64,000 nt of DNA, from positions 30,707,860 through 30,771,859 of the forward strand of contig CM067309.1 of NCBI GenBank assembly GCA_034231615.1, written 5' to 3'. This stretch comes from Meghimatium bilineatum (lineage: Eukaryota > Mollusca > Gastropoda > Stylommatophora > Philomycidae). A program made the position numbers and the translations under genes. Positions 46,249 to 57,049 of the stretch are shown one piece after another. Position 1 is the first letter of the stretch. Each line of letters starts with the position of its first letter. Below the pieces are notes generated by a model, which saw only the letters and a list, made by a program, of their open reading frames with translations, did not search any database and was not told the origin of the DNA.

Positions 46249-46371
46249 CACGGTAGGTAGTTAATGAGTTTGCCTCTCTTTTGGAGAGGCGTGTCCCTTT
46301 CAACCAGCGGACAAATTCCAATTAAGTTATATCGGGACACACTACCATAAAATATTAGAGGTAACAAATCC
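46249..46371 (-). repeat. interspersed repeat R1, inverted copy
   Basis: Reverse complement of 44883-45003 with few mismatches. Contains the hairpin GCCTCTCTTTTGGAGAGGC (7-bp stem). Confidence 0.85.
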
Positions 46372-46439
46372 ATATGTTTATGACTATTTTATGATAGTGT
46401 AGGATATCTACTATTTTATGACTATGATAGTACACGTTG

Positions 46440-46770
46440 GCCTATTCTTCTTCTTCTTCTTTCGTTCACTTGAAACATGTCTATATCTGTAATTCTGTCT
46501 CCTTAATAAAACTCACTGTCTTTTGTAGTTCATACAGTGCCCCAGAGAGCTTTGATTCCAGTGTTGTTTCCTCTGGCCAATATGTCTGCCTCAGCGTTTC
46601 ATGCTCAGAACACTCTTGAAGTATATGTTTGGCACTCTGTACTGCCTGTCCACATGTACACATGGCCGTGTTGCCAATCTTGAACTTTGTATACATGTGA
46701 CTGCGGAGTCGGTTATGTCCTGTTCTGAGACGTAGAATTATAACTTGTTCTGATCTGTTCATAATGTGAT
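46440..46770 (-). pseudogene. Jockey-like ORF C-terminus with Cys/His motif
   Basis: Minus MNRSEQVIILRLRTGHNRLR, SHMYTKFKIGNTAMCTCGQA, VQSAKHILQECSEHETLRQT, YWPEETTLESKLSGALYELQ. The RLRTGH..L..H and C.C....H...C pattern is diagnostic of the tail after RNase H in Jockey-like elements. No stop within 93 codons, so fairly recent. Confidence 0.85.
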
Positions 46771-46779
46771 AACGTTGGC

Positions 46780-47590
46780 CTATGATTCCTTTTACATGCA
46801 GTGAAAGCCACTTTGTAGCTCAGATTGGTCTTGTGATCCACATCCATCATCGCCCATGGATAGCAGATTATATTTCTTATAGCACAGCAATAATACTATG
46901 TCTCAAAAAATGAAAATGTGCCTATAAGGAACATCAGAGATAATAGAGGTTACTGTACAGGTAATCCTGCCACCAAAAACAGTAAGAATATCCATTTTTA
47001 CCATCGTAGTTCATTTTCAATCATATTTCAGCCCATAAAGAAGATTGCCATGGTACCCTTTTTAAATGTTACAGCAGACAACTTTGTATCAACGTATTAT
47101 TGACACACTGAATTTTAGCATAAAGAAAACAGAAGATACACTTGTTTGTTTATCACATGTTACAGAAGATACACTTGTTTGTTTGTCACACGTTACATAA
47201 GATACACTTGTTCATTTATCACACGTTACATAAGATACACTTCCACGTGGAGACGATTGACTTCTTATATGAGTGATTAGGCACTTTGGGGGGGGGGGGT
47301 GTGGGTCGCATGGACATGTTTTAATTGAGATAATGCAATATCACTGAAATTACTCGGATAGAATATAAAAATCATCAAGAGAGACTCATCGCAGAACAAC
47401 CATCAAAAAATCATCAAGAGAGACTCATCGCAGAACAACCATCAAAGACAATATTAATTCGGTTCTCAACAACATGCACAAATTATACACAGTATCATCC
47501 CATTGCTTGAACAAAAGAGCTCCAAATTTTGTCCCATTCTCCGTACTCGGCGCTGGAGGAACATGATAGTAATGATAAAAAAAAAATATC
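46780..47590. other. unassigned, short repeats
   Basis: 47130-47240 carries a 41-bp-like repeat (ACAGAAGATACACTTGTTTG); a 12-G run lies at 47288-47299; 47385-47450 has a direct repeat AATCATCAAGAGAGACTCAT. Confidence 0.5.
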
Positions 47591-47599
47591 CCCGTCGCT

Positions 47600-47700
47600 G
47601 GTAATTATACATTCCGACCATTCAGAAATAAATGGCAGCCTGTCGAATGTATTTATCGCGCTTATAAAACCAGCACGACCAACAAAATGTTCGTATGATC
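47600..47700 (+). mobile_element. diverged SINE S1 fragment
   Basis: CTGGTAATTATACATTCCGA, CCATTCAGAAA, ATGGCAGCC, GTATTTAT, CCAACAAAATG run parallel to 14275-14390. It is joined to S2 at 47715. Confidence 0.6.
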
Positions 47701-47714
47701 GTTACTTACTGAAT

Positions 47715-47852
47715 AGAAAATAAAACAACATCACAGCGCATTTCCATTCTCTGGACTACATCATGATGGAATTCTAGTAGGACCATTGTCCTGCTACAAG
47801 AAAATCCAGTGGGAGTTTGAGAATGAACGCAGAAGAAGAAGAAGAATAGAAT
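47715..47852 (+). mobile_element. interspersed SINE-like repeat, family S2
   Basis: CATCACAGCGCATTTCCATT, CTCTGGACTACATCATGATG, ATTGTCCTGCTACAAG, GAGTTTGAGAATGAACGC, GAAGAAGAAGAAG tail. Confidence 0.8.
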
Positions 47853-47931
47853 ATGTAACCGACTTTACCAATATTGTAAAATAAAACATCAAGAAACAAT
47901 GCTTTACCGATAAGTAACAGTTCGGCTGACA

Positions 47932-48094
47932 GAAGATAAGGGTGACAGAAGATAAGGGTGACAGAAGATAAGGGTGACAGAAGATAAGGGTGACAGAAGA
48001 TAAGGGTGACAGAAGATAAGGGTGACAGAAGATAAGGGTGACAGAAGATAAGGGTGACAGAAGATAAGGGTGACAGAAGATAAGGGTGACAGAA
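47932..48094. repeat. 16-bp perfect repeat
   Basis: GGTGACAGAAGATAAG about 10 times without variation. Confidence 0.97.
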
Positions 48095-48127
48095 GATCTG
48101 AATGAAGTAGAAATATTTTTTTCTTAG

Positions 48128-48270
48128 GTCATTTGAAGCCAAACACTCTTTATTTAAACATGGACACAAGAAGAATGAGAGTCACTGAACTATATCACCT
48201 ATCCTGGCATCCTTTTCGAACATCTTCTCCATCCTGGAAGTGGGACCGAAAAGAAGCCGAAAGACAATAA
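48128..48270 (+). CDS. candidate terminal exon, unknown protein
   Basis: A textbook acceptor (run of T, then TTCTTAG at 48121-48127) is followed by 46 codons ending CAA TAA at 48268-48270. The translation begins HLKPNTLYLNMDTRRMRVTE and continues LYHLSWHPFRTSSPSWKWDR. AATAAA overlaps the stop. I do not recognise the protein and found no convincing upstream exon with matching phase, so a chance open stretch or transposon remnant remains possible. A 16-bp array ends 34 bp upstream of the exon. Confidence 0.25.
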
Positions 48271-48689
48271 AGGCTGCGTGTTACCTTTCTTGAAGGTTAG
48301 TTACTATGTATTTTACAACCCGGTAACTATCCTTCAAAGTATGTTTCCCATAGTTTCACATTATTTTCCCTTGCCCCTCTGGAATTCGTTGTGACCACTT
48401 GAATATTACGTCGCCTAATTGAGAACCACTGGTCGATGTAATGATCATTATGCCATATTAATTTCTTGTTATATTTCTGGTTGTGTTTCATATAAGAATT
48501 TCTCTTTGCGAGCTCACAGAGATAGGGAACAAATATGCTTGATTGAGAATAATACCAGAAATAAATCTATAAAACAAAACTCTGCTGAACATCATATTAC
48601 AGGGAAAGGTTAGCAGCGCACAAGATGAAAAACAGAATAATTGGGGGAGAAGAAATTATAAGACAAATAGCGACAGTCTCTGAATGTTC
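48271..48689. other. unassigned
   Basis: Nothing recognised. Confidence 0.3.
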
Positions 48690-48745
48690 TGCTACGAGAG
48701 AGGTGTAGTTGGAGTTTGAGAATGAAGACAGAAGAAGAGGCGATC
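48690..48745 (+). mobile_element. S2 3'-end fragment
   Basis: TTGGAGTTTGAGAATGAAGA followed by a GAAGAAGAG tail. Confidence 0.55.
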
Positions 48746-48890
48746 AGTTTTTTTAGCAATGGCACATTTAGTTGTTTGATATACAATAATATTGTAACGT
48801 CTTAGAATATCGGTAACTCCTTCAATCCACCTTCTTCTTGGTCTTTCTCTGCGTCTTGCTGTTTCCATTTTCATTTTATGTTATCATGCT
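48746..48890 (-). pseudogene. LINE tail fragment
   Basis: KMETARRRERPRRRWIEGVT then DILRRYN: the R.RPRRRWIDGV motif. Confidence 0.6.
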
Positions 48891-49397
48891 ATTATCACTA
48901 TTGATGACTTATTTCCTTGTACCTACTCCATTTATGTCTTAATTCAAGATACAAGGGCTCTATTATGAGCATGGTCATAGGACAAACATCGTAAACTAAC
49001 TGCTCACATTATTTCCCCGTGATTCAGTGTTCTAAGTCTGTCTTCTTAAAATCTCATCCGTCCCTGATGTAAATCGTATTTCCTAATTTAAAGTTTCCCC
49101 CTTTTACTTCTGGCTGATCAGTCAGACACTATGTGTACAATCAGGCAATAATGATGGAGTAAGAAATAAAGTGGTGGTTGTGATAATATTTTGGCGTTCG
49201 TGCCAAGAAGAGAAGTGCGAAGGGTAAAAGAGAGACTATCGATTGTACATCAGTGTTTTCTACAATAAACTTAGAGTGCTTAAAATTTGCAGTGGATGGT
49301 TGTGGACTTGTCTATGGTCTGGGATGACACAGCCAAAAAGTTGATAAACGGTGACAGAGATCAACGCAACAGCTCACAATAATTAAAGACCGTCACC
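48891..49397. other. unassigned
   Basis: Nothing recognised. Confidence 0.3.
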
Positions 49398-49790
49398 TGA
49401 ATATCATAGAATATCGTAGAATATCATAGAATATACTAGAATATCATAGAATATCGTAGAATATCATAGAATATATTAGTATATCATATAATATCATATA
49501 ATATCATAGAATATCATAGAATATCATAGAATATCGAAGAATATCATAGAATATCATAGTATATCATAGAATATCATAGAATATCATAGAATATCGTAGA
49601 ATATCATAGAATATCATTGAATATCATAGAATATCATATAATATCGTATAATATCATAGAGTATAGAATATCATAGAATATCATAGTATATCATAGTATA
49701 TCATATAATATCATAGAATATTATAGAATATCATAGAATATTATTAGAATATCATAGAATATCATAGAATATAATAGAATATTATACTAA
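49398..49790. repeat. 10-bp repeat ATCATAGAAT
   Basis: About 40 units with sporadic GTA, TATA and ATTA changes. Confidence 0.97.
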
Positions 49791-49924
49791 TGCTACACCA
49801 CAAGACGACATTCCTATAGAAACAGTTGGATTAATCCATTTGTAGATTTCTAGGCACAATATTTCCGTACGTTGTCATAACTTTCGGGAAGGAGAAACCG
49901 TTAATCGAGCACCGTATAAAAAAC

Positions 49925-50115
49925 ACATTTATTCTGGTCGGCCATTTTGGAGGTAGACTCCGCCAAGAAGTCGATGGATTGACGACATTAAAGATAACAG
50001 GAATGCATCACTGGAAAATTCAAGCCGCATCGCCCAAGACAGATAGAGGTTCAGAGAGTTCATTGGGAAGACAACGTTCTTGAAGGAATACGTCACATGA
50101 CAATCATAGAATATC
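49925..50115 (+). pseudogene. LINE-B 3' fragment
   Basis: GVRLRQEVDGLTTLKITGMHH-like decayed region, then AQDR.RFREFIGKTTFLKEYV and stop; 3' end CGTCACATGACAATCATAG. Two further units of the 10-bp array type follow immediately. Confidence 0.6.
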
Positions 50116-50432
50116 ATGGATGACGTTGTGCTATCCACATATGAAACTCTTCAACGATGAAGGTGGCTTTTGGGAATGTGACATAACGGGTCGTGGTAAC
50201 ATAGTCACGGGTGTAAAATTTACAACGTTTGCAGATGATGGTGCCAAAATTATTCGGAACGTCCTGTTTGAGGTGACGACGAACCAATACATCCATGAGG
50301 TTCTTGCCACGTCTGCAAGCAAACAGAGAGGTGGGGATCACAAAAAATATCGGGCTTCACTAGATTCGAATGAAGAAGAGGAAAGTACCGGGATAGGACA
50401 TGGCGGACAGCAGAGCTGTAGTAAGAAGTGAT

Positions 50433-52245
50433 AACCGTGTTGGTGGAAGAAAACCCCTGAGTGAGAACCCTGTTGGTGGAAGAAAACTCCTGAGTGAGAA
50501 CCGTGTTGGTGGAAGAAAACTCCCGAGTGAGAACTCTATTGGTGGAAGAAAACCCGAGTGAGAACCCTGTTGGTGGAAGAAAACGCCCGAGTGAGAACCC
50601 TGTTGGTGGAAGAAAACCCCTGAGTGAGAACCCTGTTGGTGGAAGAAAACCCCCGAGTGAGAACCCTGTTGGTGGAAGAAAACCCGTGAGTGAGAACCCT
50701 GTCGGTGGAAGAAAACGCCCGAGTGAGAACCCTGTTGGTGGAAGACAACCCCTGAGTGAGAACCCTGTTGGTGGAAGAAAACCCCCGAGTGAGAACCCTG
50801 TTGGTGGAAGAAACCCCGTGAGTGAGAACCCTGTTGGTGGAAGAAAATGCCCGAGTGAGAACCCTGTTGGTGGAAGACAACCCCTGAGTGTGAACCCTGT
50901 TGGTGGAAGAAAACCCCCGAGTGAGATCCCTGTTGGTGGAAGAAAACCCCTGAGTGAGAACCCTGTTGGTGGAGGAAAACCCCCGAGTGAGAACCCTGTT
51001 GGTGGAAGAAAACCCCTGAGTGAGAACCCTGTTGGTGGAAGAAAACCCCCGAGTGAGATCCCTGTTGGTGGAAGAAAAATCCTGAGTGAGAACCGTGTTG
51101 GTGGAAGAAAACTCCCGAGTGAGAACTCTATTGGTGGAAGAAAACCCGAGTGAGAACCCTGTTGGTGGAAGAAAACGCCCGAGTGAGAACCCTGTTGGTG
51201 GAAGAAAACCCCCGAGTGAGAACCCTGTTGGTGGAAGAAAACCCGTGAGTGAGAACCCTGTCGGTGGAAGAAAACGCCCGAGTGAGAACCCTGTTGGTGG
51301 AAGACAACCCCTGAGTGAGAACCCTGTTGGTGGAAGACAACCCCGAGTGAGAACCCTGTTGGTGGAAGAAAACGCCCGAGTGAGAACCCTGTTGGTGGAA
51401 GAAAACCCCCGAGTGAGAACCCTGTTGGTGGAAGAAAACCCGTGAGTGAGAACCCTGTTGGTGGAAGAAAACGCCCGAGTGAGAACCCTGTTGGTGGAAG
51501 ACAAACCCTGAGAACCCTGTTGGTGGAAGAAAACCCCCGAGTGAGAACCCTGTTGGTGGAAGAAAACCCGTGAGTGAGAACCCTGTTGATGGAAGAAAAC
51601 GCCCGAGTGAGAACCCTGTTGGTGGAAGAAAACGCCCGAGTGAGAACCCTGTTGGTGGAAGAAAACCCCCGAGTGAGAACCCTGTTGGTGGAAGAAAACC
51701 CGTGAGTGAGAACCCTGTTGGTGGAAGAAAACGCCCGAGTGAGAACCCTGTTGGTGGAAGACAACCCCTGAGAACCCTGTTGGTGGAAGAAAACCCCCGA
51801 GTGAGAACCCTGTTGGTGGAAGAAAACCCGTGAGTGAGAACCCTGTTGGTGGAAGAAAACGCCCGAGTGAGAACCCTGTTGGTGGAAGACAACCCCTGAG
51901 AACCCTGTTGGTGGAAGAAAACCCCCGAGTGAGAACCCTGTTGGTGGAAGAAACCCCGTGAATGAGAACCCTGTTGGTGGAAGAAAATGCCCGAGTGAGA
52001 ACCCTGTTGGTGGAAGACAACCCCTGAGTGAGAACCCTGTTGGTGGAAGAAAACCCCCGAGTGAGATCCCTGTTGGTGGAAGAAAACCCCTGAGTGAGAA
52101 CCCTGTTGGTGGAGGAAAACCCCCGAGTGAGAACCCTGTTGGTGGAAGAAAACGCCCGAGTGAGAACCCTGTTGGTGGAAGAAAACCCCTGAGTGAGAAC
52201 CCTGTTGGTGGAAGAAAACCCCCGATTGAGAACCCTGTTAAGATA
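50433..52245. repeat. 33-bp minisatellite, about 54 units
   Basis: GAGAACCCTGTTGGTGGAAG plus AAAACCCCCGAGT, 11 stop-free codons (SENPVGGRKPP). Occasional 31-32 bp units shift frames, giving open frames up to 626 codons on the minus strand, which I regard as incidental. Marker units (GAACTCTATT) recur at 50531 and 51123; another block (AAACCCCGTG, then AAATGCCC) recurs at 50811 and 51951. Confidence 0.97.
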
Positions 52246-52849
52246 TAGGCAGCAGCGGAGAAAATCCATCATCTCATTGGTTTGAGAAAGAGAGAGAGAG
52301 AGGCTTCTTCCCACATGTGAGAGGAGACTGGAAGTGAGACTGGAAGCAGGTCGATTCTGTGAACAACTGCACAACATCGAAATCCAGACTGGTACACCTG
52401 TTGCTGACCACATCAATGAACCGTCGGGATGCCTATCATATTCAGGTGAAGGTCATTAAGTCGTTTTTCTCAGATAGTCGCGTCCTTGAATGTCGTTATA
52501 TTTATAAATTTGGCACTGTTGAACCTTTTTTGGGATGAACTCTATCAGTCATATATCTGATATCCTGCTGTTCTGCCATTTCTCTGTTTGCCTTGTGTCA
52601 CCGATATTTTTTTGTGTGCTGTCTAATCTCTGTTTGTTATATTACCTCTGTCCTTCAAGTTTTAAATCTTCCGGGTTACATCTATATTTAGTTCTGCAAA
52701 GTGACCGTCAATACGTTCTCACTCGTTTTTTTGGTGTTGGGAATATTCCTGACAAAGGCCTTGCGGTCGAAACGGCAATTTGTGTCTTGTGTTATATGTA
52801 TTTTCAGTGATCAGTAAAACTCAATACCCTGTTCCAAATTTCGACATTG
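52246..52849. other. mostly unassigned; contains AAGGCCTT motif
   Basis: GAAAGAGAGAGAGAGAG at about 52284; GACAAAGGCCTTGCGGTCGA at 52751 is shared with 25668 (minus) and 55720. Confidence 0.4.
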
Positions 52850-53080
52850 ATTTTCCTGGCATTTTTTACTCTCAGTATTTCCCTACTGATTTCCTTGACA
52901 TTGTTTACTCTCAGTATTTCCCTACTGATTTCATTGACATTGTTTACTCTCAGCATTTCCCTACTGATTTCCTTGACATTGTTTACGCTCACATTTCGCC
53001 ACTGATTACCTTGGCATTGTTCACGCTTAGTATTTCACTAATTATTTCCTTGACATTGTTTACGCTCAGTATTTTGGACA
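52850..53080. repeat. 39-bp repeat, about six units
   Basis: CCCTACTGATTTCCTTGACA plus TTGTTTACTCTCAGTATTT, decaying to the right. Unrelated in sequence to the 39-bp array at 16440. Confidence 0.9.
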
Positions 53081-53154
53081 GATGTATTTAGATTTAAAAA
53101 CTCACTGACAAGTCATATAATGAAACTGCAGTTCCATCTATCTTTCTATCTATC

Positions 53155-53400
53155 TATTCGCTGTGACCAATGTTTGCCTTACTCCGTCATGGGTGGAAAA
53201 GTTCTCTGGATATGCCTTCTTGTGCGCTGTTTGTAAGCTTGTTCCTGTTACTTCTTTGATTTCTGTGATCCATCTTCTACATGGTCTGCCTCTGGCTTTA
53301 TCGCCGTTATGTTTATGTGTCATGACCATTTGTGGCATGCTATCTGTTGGTAGTCTGGAAGCGTGTGAAAACCACTTGATCTGTTGTCTTTAATACAATT
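53155..53400 (-). pseudogene. RTE-like LINE tail (LINE-A type)
   Basis: MPQMVMTHKHNGDKARGRPC, RRWITEIKEVTGTSLQTAHK; same tail as 8240-8935 (KARGRPCKQW.AEIKE). Begins next to a CTAT repeat at 53140-53160. Confidence 0.75.
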
Positions 53401-53574
53401 ATATAAATTAATGTTCGGCTCTAAAGCTAGTGAATACGCTGCAGTTATAGATGAACAAAAGATACACATACAGAACAGTTATGAATTTCAATATGAATTG
53501 TGTGGTCATTACTGAAATAGCGAATTCATTATATAATTGTATAATTAAATAAATTTCTTTGGTTTTATTCTTCC
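53401..53574. other. unassigned
   Basis: Nothing recognised. Confidence 0.3.
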
Positions 53575-53870
53575 TCTTTTTCTGCGTTCATTCTAAAACT
53601 CCTGAAGATTAGCAGGATGTAGTCCGGAGAACGGAATGCGTTGTGTCATGGTTTACAGCATTTCTGCGATATCTGTGTATTTCGGTCTGACACATCCGAC
53701 TTCAGCATGACTTTGGGTCACTGACCCTATATGGGATGGGACAGTTAACTCCATCCCATAACCTCCTTAGTCGCCTTTTACGACATGCGTGGAAGGTAAA
53801 CAGTGTTGCTATTCTTTGCTCCCCTTTCTAGCCCCGGTAACACATGGGCGAAAGATTTTATTAATTAATT
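53575..53870 (-). mobile_element. S2 element, longest copy, with conserved core
   Basis: Read on minus: CGCATGTCGTAAAAGGCGAC then TAAGG, a hairpin (ATGGGATGG/CCATCCCAT, 53731-53759), GGGTCACTGACCC, GTCGGATGTGTCAGACCG, ACACAACGCATTCCG, GGACTACATCCTGC, TTTTAGAATGAACGCAGAAA and a GAA-rich tail. The GTCGTAAAAGGCGACTAAG word is familiar from interspersed repeats of several invertebrates. Confidence 0.75.
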
Positions 53871-54124
53871 ATCTTATATCCGTTTTCAGAAAAAAATGTA
53901 ATGTTTGAAATCACGAAGAGCGGAAAGAAAGATATCTATGAATTTTCGGTTCAAGCTTGAAACGATTCAAAACAAAAGAACAATTCTTGCAGATTGATTT
54001 TATGAATACCACTTTGTTCCTCAAATGGTCAACTTCTGTTTAAATCGCTTGGAAACGTCACTGTCTATATATTCACACATTCCTAGACATTCTCTGGAAA
54101 TTCTAATATCCACTTCGTTCGTTC

Positions 54125-54245
54125 ACATAATCCTACAGATTAGCAGGATGTAGCACTGAATAGGATGTCATGGTTTAGTGAATTCTTCAATATCGGAAAC
54201 TTTTTGCATGACATCACCGAAATCAAGATGGTTTGTGGCTCACTC
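54125..54245 (-). mobile_element. S2-like fragment
   Basis: CAGATTAGCAGGATGTAG, GTCATGGTTTA, TTCTTCAATATC and ATCACCGAAATCAAGATG parallel 53605-53710. Confidence 0.45.
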
Positions 54246-54672
54246 AACAAACTCGTTATCTCACTATCTACATTCCATTAACACACTTGTTATCTCACAA
54301 TCTACATTCCATTAACACGCTTTTTATCTCATAATCTACATTCCATTAATACACTTGTTATCTCTCTATCTATATTCCATTAATACACTTGTTATCTAAT
54401 TATCTATATTCCATTAACACAGTCTTTATCTCACAATCTACATTCCATTAACACACTTGTTATCTCACAATCTACATTCCATTAACACACTTGTTATCTC
54501 CCTATCTACATTCCATTAACACACTCGTTATCTCCCTATTTTCATTCCTTTATCACACTTGTTATCTCACTATTTACATTCCATTATCACACTTGTTATC
54601 TCACAATCTACATTCCATCAAAAAATTCGTTATCTACATTCCATCAACTAACTCGTTATCTCACTATCTAGA
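54246..54672. repeat. 34-bp repeat, about 13 units
   Basis: CTACATTCCATTAACACACT plus TGTTATCTCACAAT. Confidence 0.93.
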
Positions 54673-54966
54673 TTCCTCCTGTCAATCAACAAACGTTATT
54701 CATATATTCTCTCCGTTTATATCATCAAACTCCTTACATTAGCATCTTTAATCATTATGTGGTTTTTTTTTCTCTTCTAAGAAACTGACAAGGTTTACGT
54801 TCCAGAAAACCAGATTTGTGCTATTAAGGGTACAATGAATATTTATAACCTGCTCACTTTACACATGAGGGAGTTCACGTTTATTATCGATGATTCGTTT
54901 CTGTGACATGTTTTCAATATTTACAAGAAGCTCATGGAATAGGGTTGCATATGGGCATTCTATAAG

Positions 54967-55230
54967 AAAATGTTATTTTATAACATTTTATTAATGCTTT
55001 AGGGGTGTGAGATGTTAGCGATTTCACATTTCAGTGGTTCTGCTATATGAGGGCGGTAGCCATCTCCTCTGACTCACATTCTTTACTTCCCGGATTAAAC
55101 CGGTATCGAATTAAGGCTAGGTCTAGAATCGTTACGATCAGAAACATTTCCGCTTCAACTGGAAATGAACACAGGACCACTCATATACGAAGCCAGTGCA
55201 CTAACCACTACACTACGTGGTTCCCAGTAC
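54967..55230 (-). mobile_element. tRNA-derived SINE S3, full length
   Basis: On minus: GAACCACGTAGTGTAGTGGT, TAGTGCACTGGCTTCG, GTTCATTTCC (weak B box), GAGGAGATGGCTACCGCCCT, ACCCCTAAAGCATTAATAAA. Possible 8-bp TSD TCTATAAG at 54959-54966 and 55231-55238. Confidence 0.85.
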
Positions 55231-55238
55231 TCTATAAG

Positions 55239-55974
55239 TACTGTTTGTTTAAAATGTAATATTTACAAATAAGTAAGGATTCTTGGAAATGTATAAATGG
55301 ACAAGAAGTACATTTCCCTGCAATCACACGAATATAGTTACAAAATATAGCTATTTCTGGAACATGTTTTACGAACAATCACTACCAAGGCAACTAGAAC
55401 CCAGCTACATATTGCTGCATAGTAGGAGGCTGGCGTCGAGTCTATAGAACCATCCGAATAACTAAACGAATATACTAGTCTCGTCATCTGACCAGTCTTG
55501 ATACATAAGTTTAAGCACGGGATTCTAAAATAAAACCTAACTTAGAAAATGTGTTTATACTGGTTTCCGTAGTGAAGCGATGTGTCGTGTTCAGTGGCGT
55601 GAATACACATACAAAATCGTGTATACACCAAATATGTATACGTCACTGTTTACTGTGTCAGCTCTGCTACTATTTGTATCATTTGTACTATTTGTCTTTT
55701 GATGTTTTGTTTGGGTCTTGATAAAGACCTTTTGTTTGAAACGTTGAATGTGGTTTGTGTATTGTAATTTTTATGATTTCTTGTGTGCTCGTCATTGCCC
55801 ATCATTACCTACTAGTTTTAGCTATAGTCTGTCGTGTCCCATTGAAACGAAATATAAACCCGTGTTTTACGTAAGTATAATTGTTGTTACGTTTCACACA
55901 GTTACCTTGTATTGATTGTCATACTATTTGTACAATAAATCTCTTGTTTGTCACTTTCTATGTGCTGTGATATT
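55239..55974. other. unassigned; contains AAGACCTTTTGTTTGAAACG
   Basis: The motif at 55724-55743 is related to 52751 and 25668. No gene. Confidence 0.4.
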
Positions 55975-56062
55975 TATAACACACGTTTGTACCACTTTTA
56001 TTTATAACACACGTGTGTACCACTTTTATTTATAACACACGTGTGTACCACTTTTATTCAAA
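55975..56062. repeat. 28-bp repeat with ACACACGTGTGT palindrome
   Basis: Three units of TTTATAACACACGTGTGTAC plus CACTTTTA. Confidence 0.9.
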
Positions 56063-56239
56063 TATCTGTAAATTTTTGTGTGTATATTCAGTGAGTACCC
56101 ACCTCTGACACTCATACACAAGTATAGATACTAGTAGTAATTTGTATATATTTATTGTGGCTAAGATACTGATTTTATTAGTCCATTTATTTAGTTAGAT
56201 GGTTAGTTAGTCGTTGGATATTCCTCACTGCACTCCGAA

Positions 56240-56960
56240 CAAGTCTAAAAGTGCTCAGACATCTCCTTGAGTGTATCCACCATTACACGTTGACTGATAG
56301 TCCCAGCACGCCGTTGATTGACCATCATTCTTCCTCGTTGAAGAAACCGCTCCTTTCTAGTGAAACCACATTTCAAACAAAGCTCAATTATTCTATTCGT
56401 GTAGCATGATTTTCGTCCCTTATCAGTAATTTGTTCGTTCGTTTTCTCGTAAAGCGTTCAAAATGTCTGCCTGATCCATCGCTCCGCCAACAGCCGTAGT
56501 TGTCCCGTGTGCGGCAAACTATCTGCTCTCTCATTACATCGGACTCCCGCATGTCCCGACACAAAATTAAAAGTCACTTTCCGCACACAAGAATTCTTCA
56601 CCACATCTAGTCACTGTTCCCGAAAGCACCCTGTTTGCACTTTCACAATCATGCTCATCGAGTCACTGAGTATATAGGTATCTGTCGCAGTCTGCCAGCA
56701 CACCCAATTAAAAACTTTGGTTACTTCAACATCTCCATTGTTATGCTGCTTGTCCTCTGAGCTACAGCACCACATTCCTCTCTGATGATCTTTCCTCATG
56801 TTTGAGACGTAAAGGCCCAGGCACTCCTGATGTGTCTTACAACAGACCCATCTGTATATATAATTATATCAACTTCCCTGGAAGTCTCACAGATCAGAGT
56901 GGGCACCTCTGACTCGACGAATGTCGGACACCATTCCCTGCACTCTCTATTGAGTCTTAT
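56240..56960 (-). pseudogene. retroelement RNase H relic
   Basis: Minus: TDTYILSDSMSMIVKVQTGC, FREQWLDVVKNSCVRKVTFN, FVSGHAGVRCNERADSL (GHxGxxxNERAD with the last catalytic Asp), RIIELCLKCGFTRKERFLQR. Belongs to a different group from the PSHCGI-type relics. Confidence 0.7.
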
Positions 56961-57049
56961 TATTACTTCTCATCAAGACCTCCAGCCCGTCTATTCAAGT
57001 CAATGAGAACAGACCAATCGAAACTAGGACTTTTACAACATAACGAACG

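Noticed and set aside
46918..47103. Exon candidate with acceptor ATATTTCAG and PIKKIAMVPFLNVTADNF
   Set aside because: Short, no partner exon, no family; likely chance.
50250..52416. Open frames of 504 and 626 codons on minus and several on plus
   Set aside because: Products of the stop-free 33-bp repeat; frames switch where units lose a base.
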